Positions 21,841-33,067 of a DNA stretch of 64,000 bases are shown here, in pieces. The stretch is from Calliopum simillimum (taxonomy: Eukaryota; Arthropoda; Insecta; Diptera; Lauxaniidae): NCBI GenBank assembly GCA_951812925.1, contig OX638369.1, positions 27,732,533-27,796,532 of the forward strand, written 5' to 3'. Position 1 is the stretch's first letter, and the number at the start of each line of letters is the position of its first letter. The position numbers and the translations under genes are program-made. A model generated the notes under the pieces. It saw only the letters and a program-made list of their open reading frames with translations, did no database searches and was not told where the DNA came from.

Positions 21841-24800
21841 GACAAATCTACTGGAATAAAGCAGTTCGCAGGCGTTAATTATGAAACATGGAGGTTTCGT
21901 GTCGAAAGACATTTGAATGCAGCCTGTGTTCTGGAAGCTGTTAAAGAGTCAGCTCCAGATAGTTCCGCACAAATTGCAAAACGGGAAGAGTTCCAAAGGA
22001 AGGATGCTAAGGCTCAAGATATTATCACCGCCTTAGTTCATGACGATTACTTGGAGTATATTCAAGACAAGCCAACGGCTAAAGAAATGTGGGATGCGTT
22101 AAATGCATCATTTGCTTGCAAGTCGTCGCAGAGTCAAACCCTCATCAGGAAGGAATTAGCAAACTTAAAGTTGCGTGAAAATGAGGATTTAAGTGCACAC
22201 TTATTAAAATTCGACACACTTATACGGCAGCTGAAATCTGCAGGAGCAAAACCGGAAGAAGGTGATTTAGTGTCTCAACTATTTTTAACGCTCCCAGAGT
22301 CTTTCGATGCAATAGTGACAGCGCTTGAAAATTTACGAGAAGATGAACTCACTTTAGCATTTGTTAAACCTCGTCTGCTAGCTGAGGAACTAAAAAGGAA
22401 AAGCCGATTCAAAGAAGAAACTGTGGAAAAAGTGACCGCTTTTTCAACGAAAAAAAAAACGTATCGGTTTAATGGAAAGTGTCACAAATGTGGTAAACAT
22501 GGACATATGAAGAAAGACTGCAGAGTTAAAGATGCTAATTGCATATCTCAGCTAAAGCGCGGTGTTAGTTTTATGGCAGATTCTAATGAAAATCCAAAAA
22601 CCAAAATTGATACCGAAATATCGTTTGCTTTGGATTCTGGAGCAACGGATCATTTTGTAAATAGTAAGAATTGGTTTTATAAACTTCGAACACTTACAGA
22701 ACCGCGGATTATTAATGTAGCTAAGGCCGATGAGCGCATAGCAGTTTCTGACATTGGTGAAATAAGAGCTGTAAGCGACACAGGTGTCGACATATTTTTA
22801 AAGGATGTACTTTATAGTCCAGAATTTTCTGAGAATCTTTTATCTGTTACGAAAATAGTGGAAGCAGGTATAAAAGTAAAATTTTTTAAATCCCATGCAT
22901 CAATTGAGAAGGATGGAAAAGTTCTCACAACTGCAAGTCGTTGTGGAAACCTGTTTGTGGTAAAGCTTGGTATTACTAAAACTTACGCAAACTTAAATAA
23001 ATCTGAAGAAAGTTCTTTGTGGCACAAGCGATTAGGACACATCAGTTATCAAGGTCATAGAGATTTATTGCATGGAAATTTTGTTACTGGAATTTCAAAG
23101 ATGTGTCAACAAGATTTTTGTGAAATTTGTGTTCAGACTAAACAATGCAGAGAATCATTTACTAGGACCAGAGTTAGGGCAGTCAGACCTCTTGAGCACA
23201 TACACTCAGACGTTTGTGGGCCAATTACTCCAACTTCGTGGAATGGATCCCAATACTTTGTTTCGTTCATCGATGATTATACGCACTTTGCAATGGTTTA
23301 TTTGATGAAGAGAAAATCAGAAGTTTTTGACAAGTTTAAGGAGTTTGAAGCGGTTGATTCAGCTAAATTTGGAACAAAAATTTCAAAAGTGACTGTAGAT
23401 CAAGGCAGAGAGTATAAGTCAAATGAGATGTTACAATTCTGTAAAATGAAAGGTATACAAATCCTTGAAACTATGGCTTATACACCTCAGCAAAACGGTG
23501 TTGCAGAGAGATTTAACCGGACTTTAGTTGAAAAAGTTAGAGCTCTTCTACTGGAAGCTGGAAACCCAAAATTTTTGTGGGGAGATGCTGTTTACACTGG
23601 CGTTTATTTAATCAATAGAAGTCCATCGAATGCACTAATAAATGGAAAGACACCTGCTGAAATGTGGTTTGGTCAAAAACCAGATCTTTCAAAATTAAGA
23701 GTTTTTGGTTGTCAAGCTTATGCATGGGTACCTGCACAGAAGCGAAAGAAACTTGATTTAAAAAGCAAGCCATATGTAATGATTGGATATTGCCCCAATG
23801 GATATCGCCTATGGGATAAGGAGAAGAAACAAGTATCACCGGCACGTGATGTTAAATTTAATGAAAGTGTTTTTCCCTATAAAAAAGTTATGGATAAAGT
23901 TCCAAGCATTTTAGTTTTAAACGGAAACGATCCAGAGGGGGAGATAGATGGTATCGTTTTATGCCAAGACGACGAAAATCGCGATAACTCAACTGATCAT
24001 CAAAATGCGACTGCTTCTGGAGATAAAGCACCATATGAAGTTGAAATACCAACAGAAACAGAAGTATCATCTGAAGTTGAAGTACCACTAGAAGGGGAAG
24101 TACCACCTGAAGTTGAAGTACTACCTGAGATTTGTCTGGATGTGGCTCTTTCCAGTGAAAATATTGATGAAGATGAAGATGCAGTTGTTCGTCAAGCCGA
24201 AACCCCTGGAAACGACAATGTTGTTCAAAATCAGATACGACGAAGTGAGAGGTTACGGAAACAAACAAGTAAGTTTTCTGATTTGTATCATTCTTTATTT
24301 GAGGCCTCATCCATGAATTACTCAATGGGCATTCCTAACTCATATTCGGATATACAGAACTGCACTGACCATGAGCAGTGGATGAACGCTGTTAAAGATG
24401 AACTTAACTCTATGGAAGTAAACAAAGTGTGGAATATAGTAGAGAAACCTGATAGAGTAAAATTAGTGAAGTCTAAATGGGTTTTCACAATAAAAAGGGA
24501 CGCAAATGGGATTCCAATACGACACAAGGCAAGACTCGTTGCTAAAGGTTTTTTACAACGCTATGGTATTGATTATGAGGAGACGTATTCTCCTGTCGCC
24601 AGACTGACAACCATAAGAATAATTTTAGCAATTGGGGTAAACAAAAGATTTTTCTTTCAACAACTTGACATTAAAACAGCCTTCTTAAATGGAGAATTAA
24701 AGGAAAATATTTTTATGGAAGTTCCTGAAGGTATGGAGAGTAAGCCAGGAACGGTACTGAAGTTAGTCAAATCATTGTATGGGTTAAAACAAAGCCCAAA

Positions 24801-25863
24801 GTGTTGGAACGAGAAGTTAAATTATTATTTAATAAAATTTGGTTTCCAAAGGTCACAACACGATTATTGCCTTTATACAAAATATTCTACCCATAGCACT
24901 ATTTTTGTAGTAATATACGTAGATGATTTGCTGATAGCTGGAAACAATGATCCAGAAATTAAAAATTTGAAAAAACAGCTATCATCCGTACTAGAGGTAA
25001 CTGACTGTGGAGAACTAAAATACTATCTTGGTATCAAAGTTGAATATGATCGAGAAAAAGGAGTTATGAAACTTTCACAGGAAGCTAACATAAACAAAAC
25101 TTTGGAAAAATTTGGACTTTTGGAATGTAATGAAGTAAAATCTCCAATGGAAAAAGGACTTCAATTTGCTTCTGAATCACACCAAGTTACAAGCAATCCA
25201 TATCGTGAATTATTAGGTAGTCTAATGTACCTGATGTTGTGCGTAAGGCCCGATATATGTTACGCTGTTGGTTATATGGGCAGATATCAACAAAACCCTG
25301 GAGATGCCCATTGGAAAACATTAAAGAGAATTTTAAGATATATAAAAGGCACTAAAACTTTAAAGCTAGTTTACAATCGAAAAGAAGACTGTGAGGTAGT
25401 TGCTGGCTATGCAGATGCTGACTGGGGTTCGAGCTTGAAAGATAGAAAGTCTACAAGTGGATACGTTTTTTATGTTTTTGGTTGCCCTATATCATGGACA
25501 AGCAAAAAACAAACATGCGTAGCTACTTCTTCCAGTGAAGCTGAGTATGTTGCTCTTAGCCAGGCTGCATCCGAAGGTATTTGGATACGAGGCATACTTG
25601 AAGACTTAAAAATTACTGGCGGAAAAGATTCAGTTACTATATATGAAGACAACATGGGTTGCATAGCAATGGCGAAAAATATAGAGTCCAAACGATCGAA
25701 ACATATAGATATTAAATATCATTTTCTGAGGGATCTCATAATGAAAGGACAACTGAAGATTGAGTATATATCAACGAAAAACCAAATTGCTGACATATTT
25801 ACAAAATCATTGGATACAACAAGTTTTTTGGCAATAAGAGACTATTTAAAGATGTCTTATTGA
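21829..25863 (+). CDS. gag-pol: copia Gag-Pol polyprotein
   Basis: This single 1344-aa polyprotein encodes everything needed for retrotransposition. In order it has a capsid/UBN2-like Gag (about 1-200), a CCHC zinc knuckle at 218-231 (C-x2-C-x4-H-x4-C), and an aspartic protease with DSGATDH at D269. Next come the GAG-pre-integrase region with WHKRLGH, the integrase core (D461 in HSDVCGP, then VDQG and E after exactly 35 residues), reverse transcriptase with YVDD at 1030-1033, and RNase H with ADADWG (D1196) and YEDN. The order protease-integrase-RT-RNase H defines Ty1/copia. No frameshift or stop separates gag from pol, as in copia. The ATG at 21829 is the first possible start and overlaps the primer site. 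The stop at 25861 abuts the purine tract. All catalytic residues that I can check are present. Confidence 0.97.
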   Translation: MGSIDKSTGIKQFAGVNYETWRFRVERHLNAACVLEAVKESAPDSSAQIAKREEFQRKDAKAQDIITALVHDDYLEYIQDKPTAKEMWDALNASFACKSSQSQTLIRKELANLKLRENEDLSAHLLKFDTLIRQLKSAGAKPEEGDLVSQLFLTLPESFDAIVTALENLREDELTLAFVKPRLLAEELKRKSRFKEETVEKVTAFSTKKKTYRFNGKCHKCGKHGHMKKDCRVKDANCISQLKRGVSFMADSNENPKTKIDTEISFALDSGATDHFVNSKNWFYKLRTLTEPRIINVAKADERIAVSDIGEIRAVSDTGVDIFLKDVLYSPEFSENLLSVTKIVEAGIKVKFFKSHASIEKDGKVLTTASRCGNLFVVKLGITKTYANLNKSEESSLWHKRLGHISYQGHRDLLHGNFVTGISKMCQQDFCEICVQTKQCRESFTRTRVRAVRPLEHIHSDVCGPITPTSWNGSQYFVSFIDDYTHFAMVYLMKRKSEVFDKFKEFEAVDSAKFGTKISKVTVDQGREYKSNEMLQFCKMKGIQILETMAYTPQQNGVAERFNRTLVEKVRALLLEAGNPKFLWGDAVYTGVYLINRSPSNALINGKTPAEMWFGQKPDLSKLRVFGCQAYAWVPAQKRKKLDLKSKPYVMIGYCPNGYRLWDKEKKQVSPARDVKFNESVFPYKKVMDKVPSILVLNGNDPEGEIDGIVLCQDDENRDNSTDHQNATASGDKAPYEVEIPTETEVSSEVEVPLEGEVPPEVEVLPEICLDVALSSENIDEDEDAVVRQAETPGNDNVVQNQIRRSERLRKQTSKFSDLYHSLFEASSMNYSMGIPNSYSDIQNCTDHEQWMNAVKDELNSMEVNKVWNIVEKPDRVKLVKSKWVFTIKRDANGIPIRHKARLVAKGFLQRYGIDYEETYSPVARLTTIRIILAIGVNKRFFFQQLDIKTAFLNGELKENIFMEVPEGMESKPGTVLKLVKSLYGLKQSPKCWNEKLNYYLIKFGFQRSQHDYCLYTKYSTHSTIFVVIYVDDLLIAGNNDPEIKNLKKQLSSVLEVTDCGELKYYLGIKVEYDREKGVMKLSQEANINKTLEKFGLLECNEVKSPMEKGLQFASESHQVTSNPYRELLGSLMYLMLCVRPDICYAVGYMGRYQQNPGDAHWKTLKRILRYIKGTKTLKLVYNRKEDCEVVAGYADADWGSSLKDRKSTSGYVFYVFGCPISWTSKKQTCVATSSSEAEYVALSQAASEGIWIRGILEDLKITGGKDSVTIYEDNMGCIAMAKNIESKRSKHIDIKYHFLRDLIMKGQLKIEYISTKNQIADIFTKSLDTTSFLAIRDYLKMSY

Positions 25864-25870
25864 GAGGGGG
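25862..25870 (+). other. copia polypurine tract
   Basis: GAGAGGGGG directly precedes the TG of the 3' LTR and overlaps the Gag-Pol stop codon. This is the expected plus-strand priming site. Confidence 0.85.
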
Positions 25871-26063
25871 TGTTGAACTTCCAATTTAAAAAGTACTTGC
25901 TGTTCTTTCAATTATGTATTCGTTGATTTTTTATTTAAGAAATATTCAATTTTTCTTGTTAAAATTTTCACTCGTATTGTAGCAAGCAATATAACAATTC
26001 GTACAATTTATAATTTAATAAATCATTTAAAATAAATATATTATAAATACATTAATTACAAGA
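25871..26063 (+). repeat. copia 3' LTR
   Basis: 193 bp, TGTTGAACTTCC to AATTACAAGA, with no difference seen from the 5' LTR. It is followed by CAAACACTATAAGCC, which matches the empty site in duplication copy 1. Confidence 0.95.
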
Positions 26064-28384
26064 CAAACACTATAAGCCAAATACATTTTTAGAAAGATCA
26101 TACGATTAGTTAATAGTATTCCATAATAAAATTTCCTCTAAGGCGTTATAGTGGCCAAAGAAGTTTTTGTTAGAAAATAAGTTTTTTTCCCTATAACTCC
26201 TCAGGGCTACATTTAAGATCCCTCCACAGGTGAAATTTTTTGTACGTCTAGACTCTAGACCATAGACCATGGTCTAGAAAAAATTTCTAGAGATTATTGA
26301 CTATTCAAAATTTTGAAACCTGAAAAGCAGTCTTGGTCTTGACGATTATCGCGTGCAAGACCAAGACTGCTATGGTCTCGAAAAATTACAAAGACCAAGA
26401 ACAAGACTCAAGACCAAGACTAATTTTGCTCATCACTAAACATTACTTATCCATCCAATGTTTTTGGTCATGTCGGCTTTTACATGTGTACTAAATATCA
26501 TTAATCTGTGTCAAATTGTTTCCGAGATATGAAAAATATTGTTTTTGTTTGCGTGGCGCCTCCCATTTTGTCCAGAGTGTGGTATTTCTGCCAATGGTTT
26601 TTATAAATTTGTTAAATTTCAATCACAACAGTCAAAAGACGTTTTATAGAAATGATGCATTATTTTATGAGAGGCGTGGCACCACATATTTTTCGAGCCT
26701 ATTACTTACTTGGCATTTATAAAATTCCATCAAATTCAGTGGAAGCTTCCAAGTTCACGGTTAGCACCCCAATAAAATCTCAGTTCTACAAAATAGATAC
26801 ATTTATTAAGTATTGAGGTTCACTCTAACGAAGGACTTTTGATTTGATATAGGGCACAAAAAAAATATCATATAGGATTGGTCAATATAAACGCAATCAA
26901 AGGAAATGAAATTGACATTTAGCGCAAATATAACGACTTTTCGCATGCCATGGTGCTTTTGTGTGAACAAAGACCATTGGAATGATAATGGTTATTGGTT
27001 ATAGTTTCCGTAAACATAGACATTTGCACATATGGACACATAGATACACATACACTCACAATTACATATATCAATTCAACCAAAGTCAGAACATTGACGC
27101 GTTGCTGCTGGTATAGTCACCAGTAAATTCTGTTGTCGAAGCGAAATTTTATGACTGCAATGTTGCACCCATTTTTTCATATTGTGAAAAGGGGGGAGGA
27201 GAGAGTTAAAACGCTCCTTTGTGTAGAAAATCTGTGCTATTGGCTTAGTTGTTATTATCACAAAGTTCTAAGGGTGTTAGATTCATAGATAAAGTAGTAA
27301 AAAATAAGCACATCATCCAAGTTGACAAGACAAATGTTTGCAAAATGAATTATTTTTTATATGTTTACTTACTTGACATGACTTTAGAAAGTTTTTTCTA
27401 CATGATGCATTGTGAAAATCTTTATCCTGAAATGATTTATGAAAGAATCAAGTACAAAAAAGAGTTAGAAAAACTTTCAGAGGTAGTAATCTTCACGTAA
27501 TGTCTTTAACTTCTATACACGACTATTGACATTCTTGGAGTACATTCTTCAATGAAATTTTTCTAGTGTGCTTTGCTCTATTACGTCCTCTACTGTCTTG
27601 TAGACTCGACTGCAGAGCTTGATGAAAAACTTTGTTGCGCGTTCTCTGGAGCATGCACTCTAGCCGTTTTATTCACAGGACCGTCTGGCCAGAAATTCGG
27701 TTTCGAGAAAATTTAAAAATACGTGTCCGGTTAAAACGATAAAAATAACCAAATAAAAAAGTTTCAGCGCGATCGGCAAAAGTTGACTCAAAAGTTGGGA
27801 CGTTTTTATGTGCAATCTGTTATATATATATGAGTGTCGAGACTTTAATCAGTAGAATTAAGTTTTTCACCAGAATTTTTTACAACTTTAATTATTGCAT
27901 GCGCATTAAAATGATAGAAAAAAAAAAAGTTTTTCCACGCATGCATGTATTGTTTGCAGTTCCTTATATGCAAAATATTATGAAAGTAAAACTTCACGAT
28001 TTCGCCATGACTTGTGGTGCGCTTACTACCCTTGTTGCGGGAAATTAAGTTTATATAAAAAATGTTGCTATTCATATGCTCATTTCCATGTTTATTTACA
28101 AAATTGTGTGACCACAATTAATGCTCATGTTGCTTGAGCACCATATATCCTGCAACACGTGCAATGCCTTTGCATGTCGTCACAACACAAATGTCATCAT
28201 ATCCTCATCATACCCCATATATCCTGGTTTGTTATTTCTCATATGATTGCTGTGATTGCATGCGAGCATATTAAAATCGCAAGGAAGGAAGACGGTTTCA
28301 AACATAGACATGTCCTTAAATATTTGTAATTTTATTAAACTAAGTAAGTGTTTCTAAACTTGTTAAAAATTTTGGCTTTTATAT
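26064..28384. other. Gene-free stretch
   Basis: The first few dozen bases continue segmental duplication copy 2. No supported gene follows. Several 60-90 codon frames lack domains. Confidence 0.5.
26245..26440 (+). repeat. AGACCAAGACT / CTAGACCATGG minisatellite
   Basis: CTAGACTCTAGACCATAGACC, an ATAGACCATGGTCTAG palindrome, AGTCTTGGTCTTGACGATTA, and then repeated CAAGACCAAGACTG units on both strands, ending in AAGACCAAGACTAATTTTGC. It is a short degenerate repeat with hairpin potential and no coding content. Confidence 0.6.
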
Positions 28385-29550
28385 TACGTTGGCTGCTAGA
28401 TATATTTCTGGCCTAGGCAACACTAAGTGTTGCTAGGTGCAATCTGACATTGCCATTGGAAAGCTTGACATTTTTTAGCATAAACGTACTCAGAACGTTT
28501 TAACGTACGACCATCATTTGTGTTGTTTACAGTGACTTGAAAAAATCAATTTGGCAAAAAATGGAATTAACTCGTAAACATTTTTTATCACGACAAGAGT
28601 GCATCAATGAACTTAAATCTTTGTATGGCGATGAAGCACTATCCTATAGAACTGTGAAAAACTGGTTTTATGAATTCAATCGTGGCCGACGCTCGCTCAA
28701 AGACGAATTCCGTGAAGGTCGTCCAAAAACGGCCGTTGTGCCTGAGAACATTGATGCCGTGCGTGAACTGATAATGTAAGATCATCATGTGATACACCGT
28801 GAGATAGAAGCATTTTTGGGCATTAGTTCCACTCCAATACATTCGATATTGCATGAACACCTGGCCGTAAAAATGGTTTTTTCTCGTTGGATCCCGCACA
28901 ATTTGACAATCGCTCAAAAAAAGGCTCGTGCCGATTGGTGCAAAGAAATGTTGAAAAAATACAATCGCGGTGCTTCAAAAGACGTTTATAAGATTGTCAC
29001 AGGTGACGAATCATGGATCTATGCGTATGAGTCCGAAACAAAACAGCAGTCGACCGTGTGGGTCTTCGAACACGAGCCAAATCCAACGAAAGTTGTTCAT
29101 GGGAAAAGCACTTCGAATCAAATGGTCGCCTGTTTCTTCGGCAAAACTGGTCATGTGGCGACTGTTCCGCTTGAACTACGTAGGACGGTCAGTTCTGGGT
29201 AGTACACCATAATTTGTTGGCCTGAAGTCTTCGGAGAAATTCGAAAAACGAACAAGAGAAGACGAATCATTGTTCACCATGACAATGTGATTTCTCACAC
29301 ATCGGCTCAAACTAGCGCCTTTTTGACCGGCCAAAACGTCGAATTGATGGGTCATCCGCCGTACAGCCCTGACTTGGCACCCAATGACTTCTTTCTATTC
29401 CCGAACATCAAGAAAAAAATGCGTGGTTAATGATTTTCGTCGCCAGAAGATGCTGCTGAAGCGTTCAAAAACCATGTTTTGGAGGGTCTCAATCGGAGTT
29501 GGAAAAGTGCTTCGAAAATTGGTTTGAGCGCATGCAAAAGTGTATAAATC
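28385..29550 (+). mobile_element. mariner element, copy A (3'-truncated)
   Basis: The left terminal repeat begins at 28387 with CGTTGGCTGCTAGATATATT after a TA target dinucleotide. The same end is found on both sides of copy C at 37908-39029. The element runs into degenerate transposase and stops matching copy C at about 29550, so the last part of the transposase and the right terminal repeat are missing. It is a dead copy of the same family as copy C. Confidence 0.9.
28561..29550 (+). pseudogene. mariner transposase pseudogene (DD34D), copy A
   Basis: The frame starts MELTRKHF and shows the helix-turn-helix region (GDEALSYRTVKNWFYEFNRG, REGRPKT). It also has the first catalytic Asp in VTGDESWIY, the second in HHDN and the third in SPDLAPND after exactly 34 residues, as in mariner transposases. 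Compared with copy C it lacks 33 nt in frame near the N-terminus (after KHF). It carries a stop at 28777-28779, where copy C has Gln, another at about 29200, and further damage downstream. It is not functional. Transposase of this family cuts and pastes the element at TA sites. Confidence 0.9.
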
Positions 29551-29599
29551 AAGTATTCATTTGTATTTCATAGAGCATTGTGTCTACTTTAACTTATCT

Positions 29600-29960
29600 G
29601 CTAAAGTATTGTATAACTCAAAAAGTACTTTAGTCCCATTTCTGAAATTTAAAGCAGTGTTAGCCAATTTAGCAGCAAACTCACTAGTCAAACTTTCGAT
29701 GGAACTTCTTTGGACCAATTTTTTAATTTTAATTTCTGTCTGTAACTGGCTTTTTCGGTTTTCTCAGAATAAAGCTTTTGATTTCTCCGTAAAGTTAGAT
29801 TCCTGTATTTGCATGTTATTGCAGTTTCTTTAAACAATTATCTCTAATTGCGCTAACTTTTTTAGCACTTTTTTATAGTTTTCATAAGAAGGTGAAATAC
29901 TTAATTATTTACTTTCGTTTTCCCATTGTAGTCTTTCCAAAGTTTCTTTCTACTTATCGT
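29600..29960 (-). pseudogene. Possible coiled-coil coding relic (low confidence)
   Basis: On the minus strand, pieces in different frames read like charged helical protein. One, ending at a stop near 29598, runs ENRKSQLQTEIKIKK and on to TSEFAAKLANTALNF and LFELYNTLADKLK. Upstream are YENYKKVLKKLAQLE and KETLERLQWENESK. Lys/Glu/Leu periodicity suggests a coiled coil. Stops and frameshifts separate the pieces, so it would be a decayed gene or transposon ORF. I do not recognise the family. Chance in AT-rich DNA is a real alternative. Confidence 0.25.
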
Positions 29961-31827
29961 CTATAATGACGTGTTCAAATTTACTGTAATTTTTATTATG
30001 AAAATTTTAAGTTTTCTTTTTTACAAAAAATCGAAACTTAAGATATTGATAAAACCAAAACAACTTGTCAACAGATACTATGGAGCACATGTCAACTTTA
30101 AAAGAAAACAAAAAATAAAAAAGGCATATTGCTTATTAATGCTAATTTTAAATGCATTTTGTTGATTTTCAAAATTTTTTATTTTGTTTTTCATGGTAAT
30201 TCTGACATGGTAAACAATGGAAGTTAAAAACCACAAAATTTGAATATCATTTATATTTAGCCCTTTTAAGAAATCATTTAAAAGCTTAGTTGCTTAAGAT
30301 CGTTTTATTTATTTACATATGCAAATTTATATGCGTTTCTTTAAAATGCGCTATTCAACATTTCATTTCATATTTTCTTTGAATAATTTTCTCGAAGACA
30401 CACATATGTATGTTGCATGTAGATTGAAATCTTAATTATGCTCATGTTGTAGACAAATTCGGTGAACATGGATTGTATGGATGAAATTTGGAAAAAAAAT
30501 TTCACTGCTTTTATCTCTACGCTGCATCTGGTGTGTGGACGAACGACTGGCTGTTGTTGTTGCTGCTGGTGCCATGATTATTTATGTTGCAAGTTAAGTG
30601 GCTAAATGCTGGTTTAATTAACACTTCTTAGTCACATCACGTGCGACTAACTGACTGGCTGACTGGAACTGCCTGGTTGGTCTATAAATGAAATGTTTTG
30701 AATGCCATATTCAATGTGCCATTTGATTGTTCATTAGCGAAGGCTGATGATTTTGAATTCGTGGAGTTTAAGTTGAACATGATTGGTAACGATTGGTGCA
30801 ATGATGGAGAATGTTTATTTTAATTAAAAGCATAGATTTAAGAATGAGTTTTATAGTATCAGACGGAGAAATAAAAGTTATCTTAAGCTGGTGATAATTT
30901 AATAATTGAATATAAAAACGTTAGATATAAAGTTTGAACTTTTGTTGTAATAAAGACTTCCTCGAATATATACATATATATATGGTAGATTTTCAAAAGC
31001 AACATTAGCTTCCAAAGCTTCTTACACAAATTATAAACAATTTAATTTAATGTATTTATTTAAACATTCAAAAAACTAAAAACAAAACACATAGCTCTAT
31101 GTACGTCAAAGATCATTATCTGATGTTGTAAAATTTATGAGCTGCTTGAAAGTTGCTTCTTTTTACCACAATTTCTTCAGAAAATAAATTTAATGCTACC
31201 AATTGAAAGAAAAAAAAAAAAAAAAAAAAAATAACCAACAATAACAAATATAACGCCAAAATACTTTTAAATCTTGTTAAAATTAAAAAAAAAAAAAAAA
31301 AAAATTAAGAAAAAAAGGTGAAAAAAAGAAGTCTTGCAGCGTTTTTTATAGGTCAGCAATAACATAAAAAAGGCATCACTTACAATAACAACAGAAGATG
31401 CGTATGTATTTTATAGTTGCTTTTGCAGTAGTAAATTTAAATAAACATAAATGAAGAGAAAAAAAAAACAACGAAAAGAAAAAAAAATTATGTAAAGTAA
31501 AGAGTTCACCGGGCCTGAACCGCTAACGACTGGCGGCGTCCAGTGTTGACTCCTTCATTTGTTTATATGAATGAAAATAAAAAGAAGAAAAAAAGCCAGA
31601 AGAAATAATAAAAGCACTGCACATGATAGTGTAAAAGACGCAGCAACTTAAAAAAATGCTTGGTGTGCGAACATAACATGTGCCAGTATTTTGAGAAACT
31701 ATCCAGAATATATCGATATGTACCATATATGATGCTTGAAAGACCAATAGTTTTATAACTTCGTAAAAAGCTACAATACAAAAACCAATTTTGTTTGGGA
31801 ACGGAAGCATACGTAGCGCACTAATCA
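29961..31827. other. Gene-free stretch
   Basis: AT-rich with long poly(A) tracts near 31208-31230 and 31285-31305. No supported gene. Confidence 0.5.
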
Positions 31828-33067
31828 TATTTTGGGAATAGCAAATAGTAACAAACATTTATAATTGAAAATGGCTATATTGTTTTTCAAAATATTCCTC
31901 TTGATGATCAATACACTTTTGAATTCGTTCAAATCATTTGCCATAACAGTTTTCCCATTCCTCTTAAGACATCTGCAAAACATGGTTTTTGAACGCTTCA
32001 ACTGCTTCCTCGGCGCTCGTAAATCGTTGACCACGCAGTTTCCTATGATGTTCGGGAACAAGAAGAAGTCATTGGGTGCTAAATCAGGACTGCATGGAGG
32101 ATAAGTCATCAATTCGATGTTTTCTGCTCAAAAATTGACCTGTTTCATGAGATGTGTGTGAGCTCGCATTGTCATGATTTAGAATGATTCGTCTTTCGGG
32201 GTTGGTTTTACGAATTTCTCTTAAGACTCCTGGCAAAAAAAAAGTCGTGTAGCACTCAAAATAGACCGTCTTACGTTGCTCAAGCGCAACAGTGGCCACA
32301 TGACTCATTCGGCCGAAGAAACAGGCGACCATTTGCTTCGCTTTGCTTTTTCCACGAACAACTTTTGTTGGATTTAGCTCGTCTTGGAATTCGCACACAG
32401 TGGATTGCTGTTTTTTTTTTCCGGCTCATATGCATATATTCATGATTCGTCACCTATCATGATCTAAAACACGTAGATCGAATTTTTTAGGCTTTTCCTC
32501 ACACCAAACGATGCGAGCTTTTTTTTGAGCGATTGATAAATTATGGGGTTTCCAACGAGAACAAATGTTTTTTACAACTAAGTGTTCATGCAAAATCAAA
32601 TGTATTGGAGTAGAACTAATGTGCAAGAATGTTTCTATCCTACAATATACCACATGACGATCTTTCATTATCAATTCATGCATCGATGTTTTGTGGCACA
32701 ACAACCGATTTTGGAATATCTTCACAAAATTCGTCGGTGACCGAACTCTGACCACAATTAAATTCACTATACCAACCATATACTGTGGTTTTTGATGGTG
32801 CTTTATCGCCATACGAAGAACTGAGTTCATCGACACATTCTTATTGACATAATCCATGTCAAAAGTTGTGAAAAATAATCCAACGAAGACGTTTTCTTGA
32901 GATTTCCATTTTTTGGCCAAATTGATTTTCTTAACTCACTGGAAACAAAGCAAATAGCACTTGCACATCAAAACGTTGTAAGTACGCTTATGCTAAAAAA
33001 TGTCAAACTTTATTATGGTGTTGCCAGATTTTAGCTTTTGACATTAGTTTTACCAGTTCCCGAAATA
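31828..33067 (-). mobile_element. mariner element, copy B (different family from A and C)
   Basis: The terminal repeats are TTTTGGGAATAGC at 31830 and, reversed from the right end at 33065, TTTCGGGAACTGG. TA lies on both outer sides (31828-31829, 33066-33067). Its length of 1236 bp is normal for mariner. The ends differ from the CGTNGGCTGCTAG ends of copies A and C, although the transposases are clearly related. Confidence 0.85.
31860..32920 (-). pseudogene. mariner transposase pseudogene, copy B
   Basis: Minus-strand pieces match the transposase in copies A and C. They include HISSTPIHLILHEHL and CSRWKPHNLSIAQKKAR (32450-32920), DELNPTKVVRGKSKAKQMVA and ILNHDNASSHTS with the second catalytic Asp (32084-32398), and CSPDLAPNDFFLFP with the third (31825-32112). 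The first catalytic motif lies in the break near 32440, where a frameshift occurs and the Trp of the ESW motif is replaced by a stop. At least two frameshifts make it non-functional. It looks older than copy C. Confidence 0.9.

Larger units (their letters stand above)
21632..26063 (+). mobile_element. Complete copia-family (Ty1/copia) LTR retrotransposon
   Basis: This is a 4432-bp element with two 193-bp LTRs that are identical by eye, one uninterrupted Gag-Pol frame of 1344 codons, a primer-binding site directly after the left LTR and a purine tract directly before the right one. Flanking 5-mers are GAAAC (left) and CAAAC (right), differing at one base. The paralogous sequence at 19960-19978 shows the unoccupied site. 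Identical LTRs and an open frame imply a recent insertion by an element that may still be active. Confidence 0.97.
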
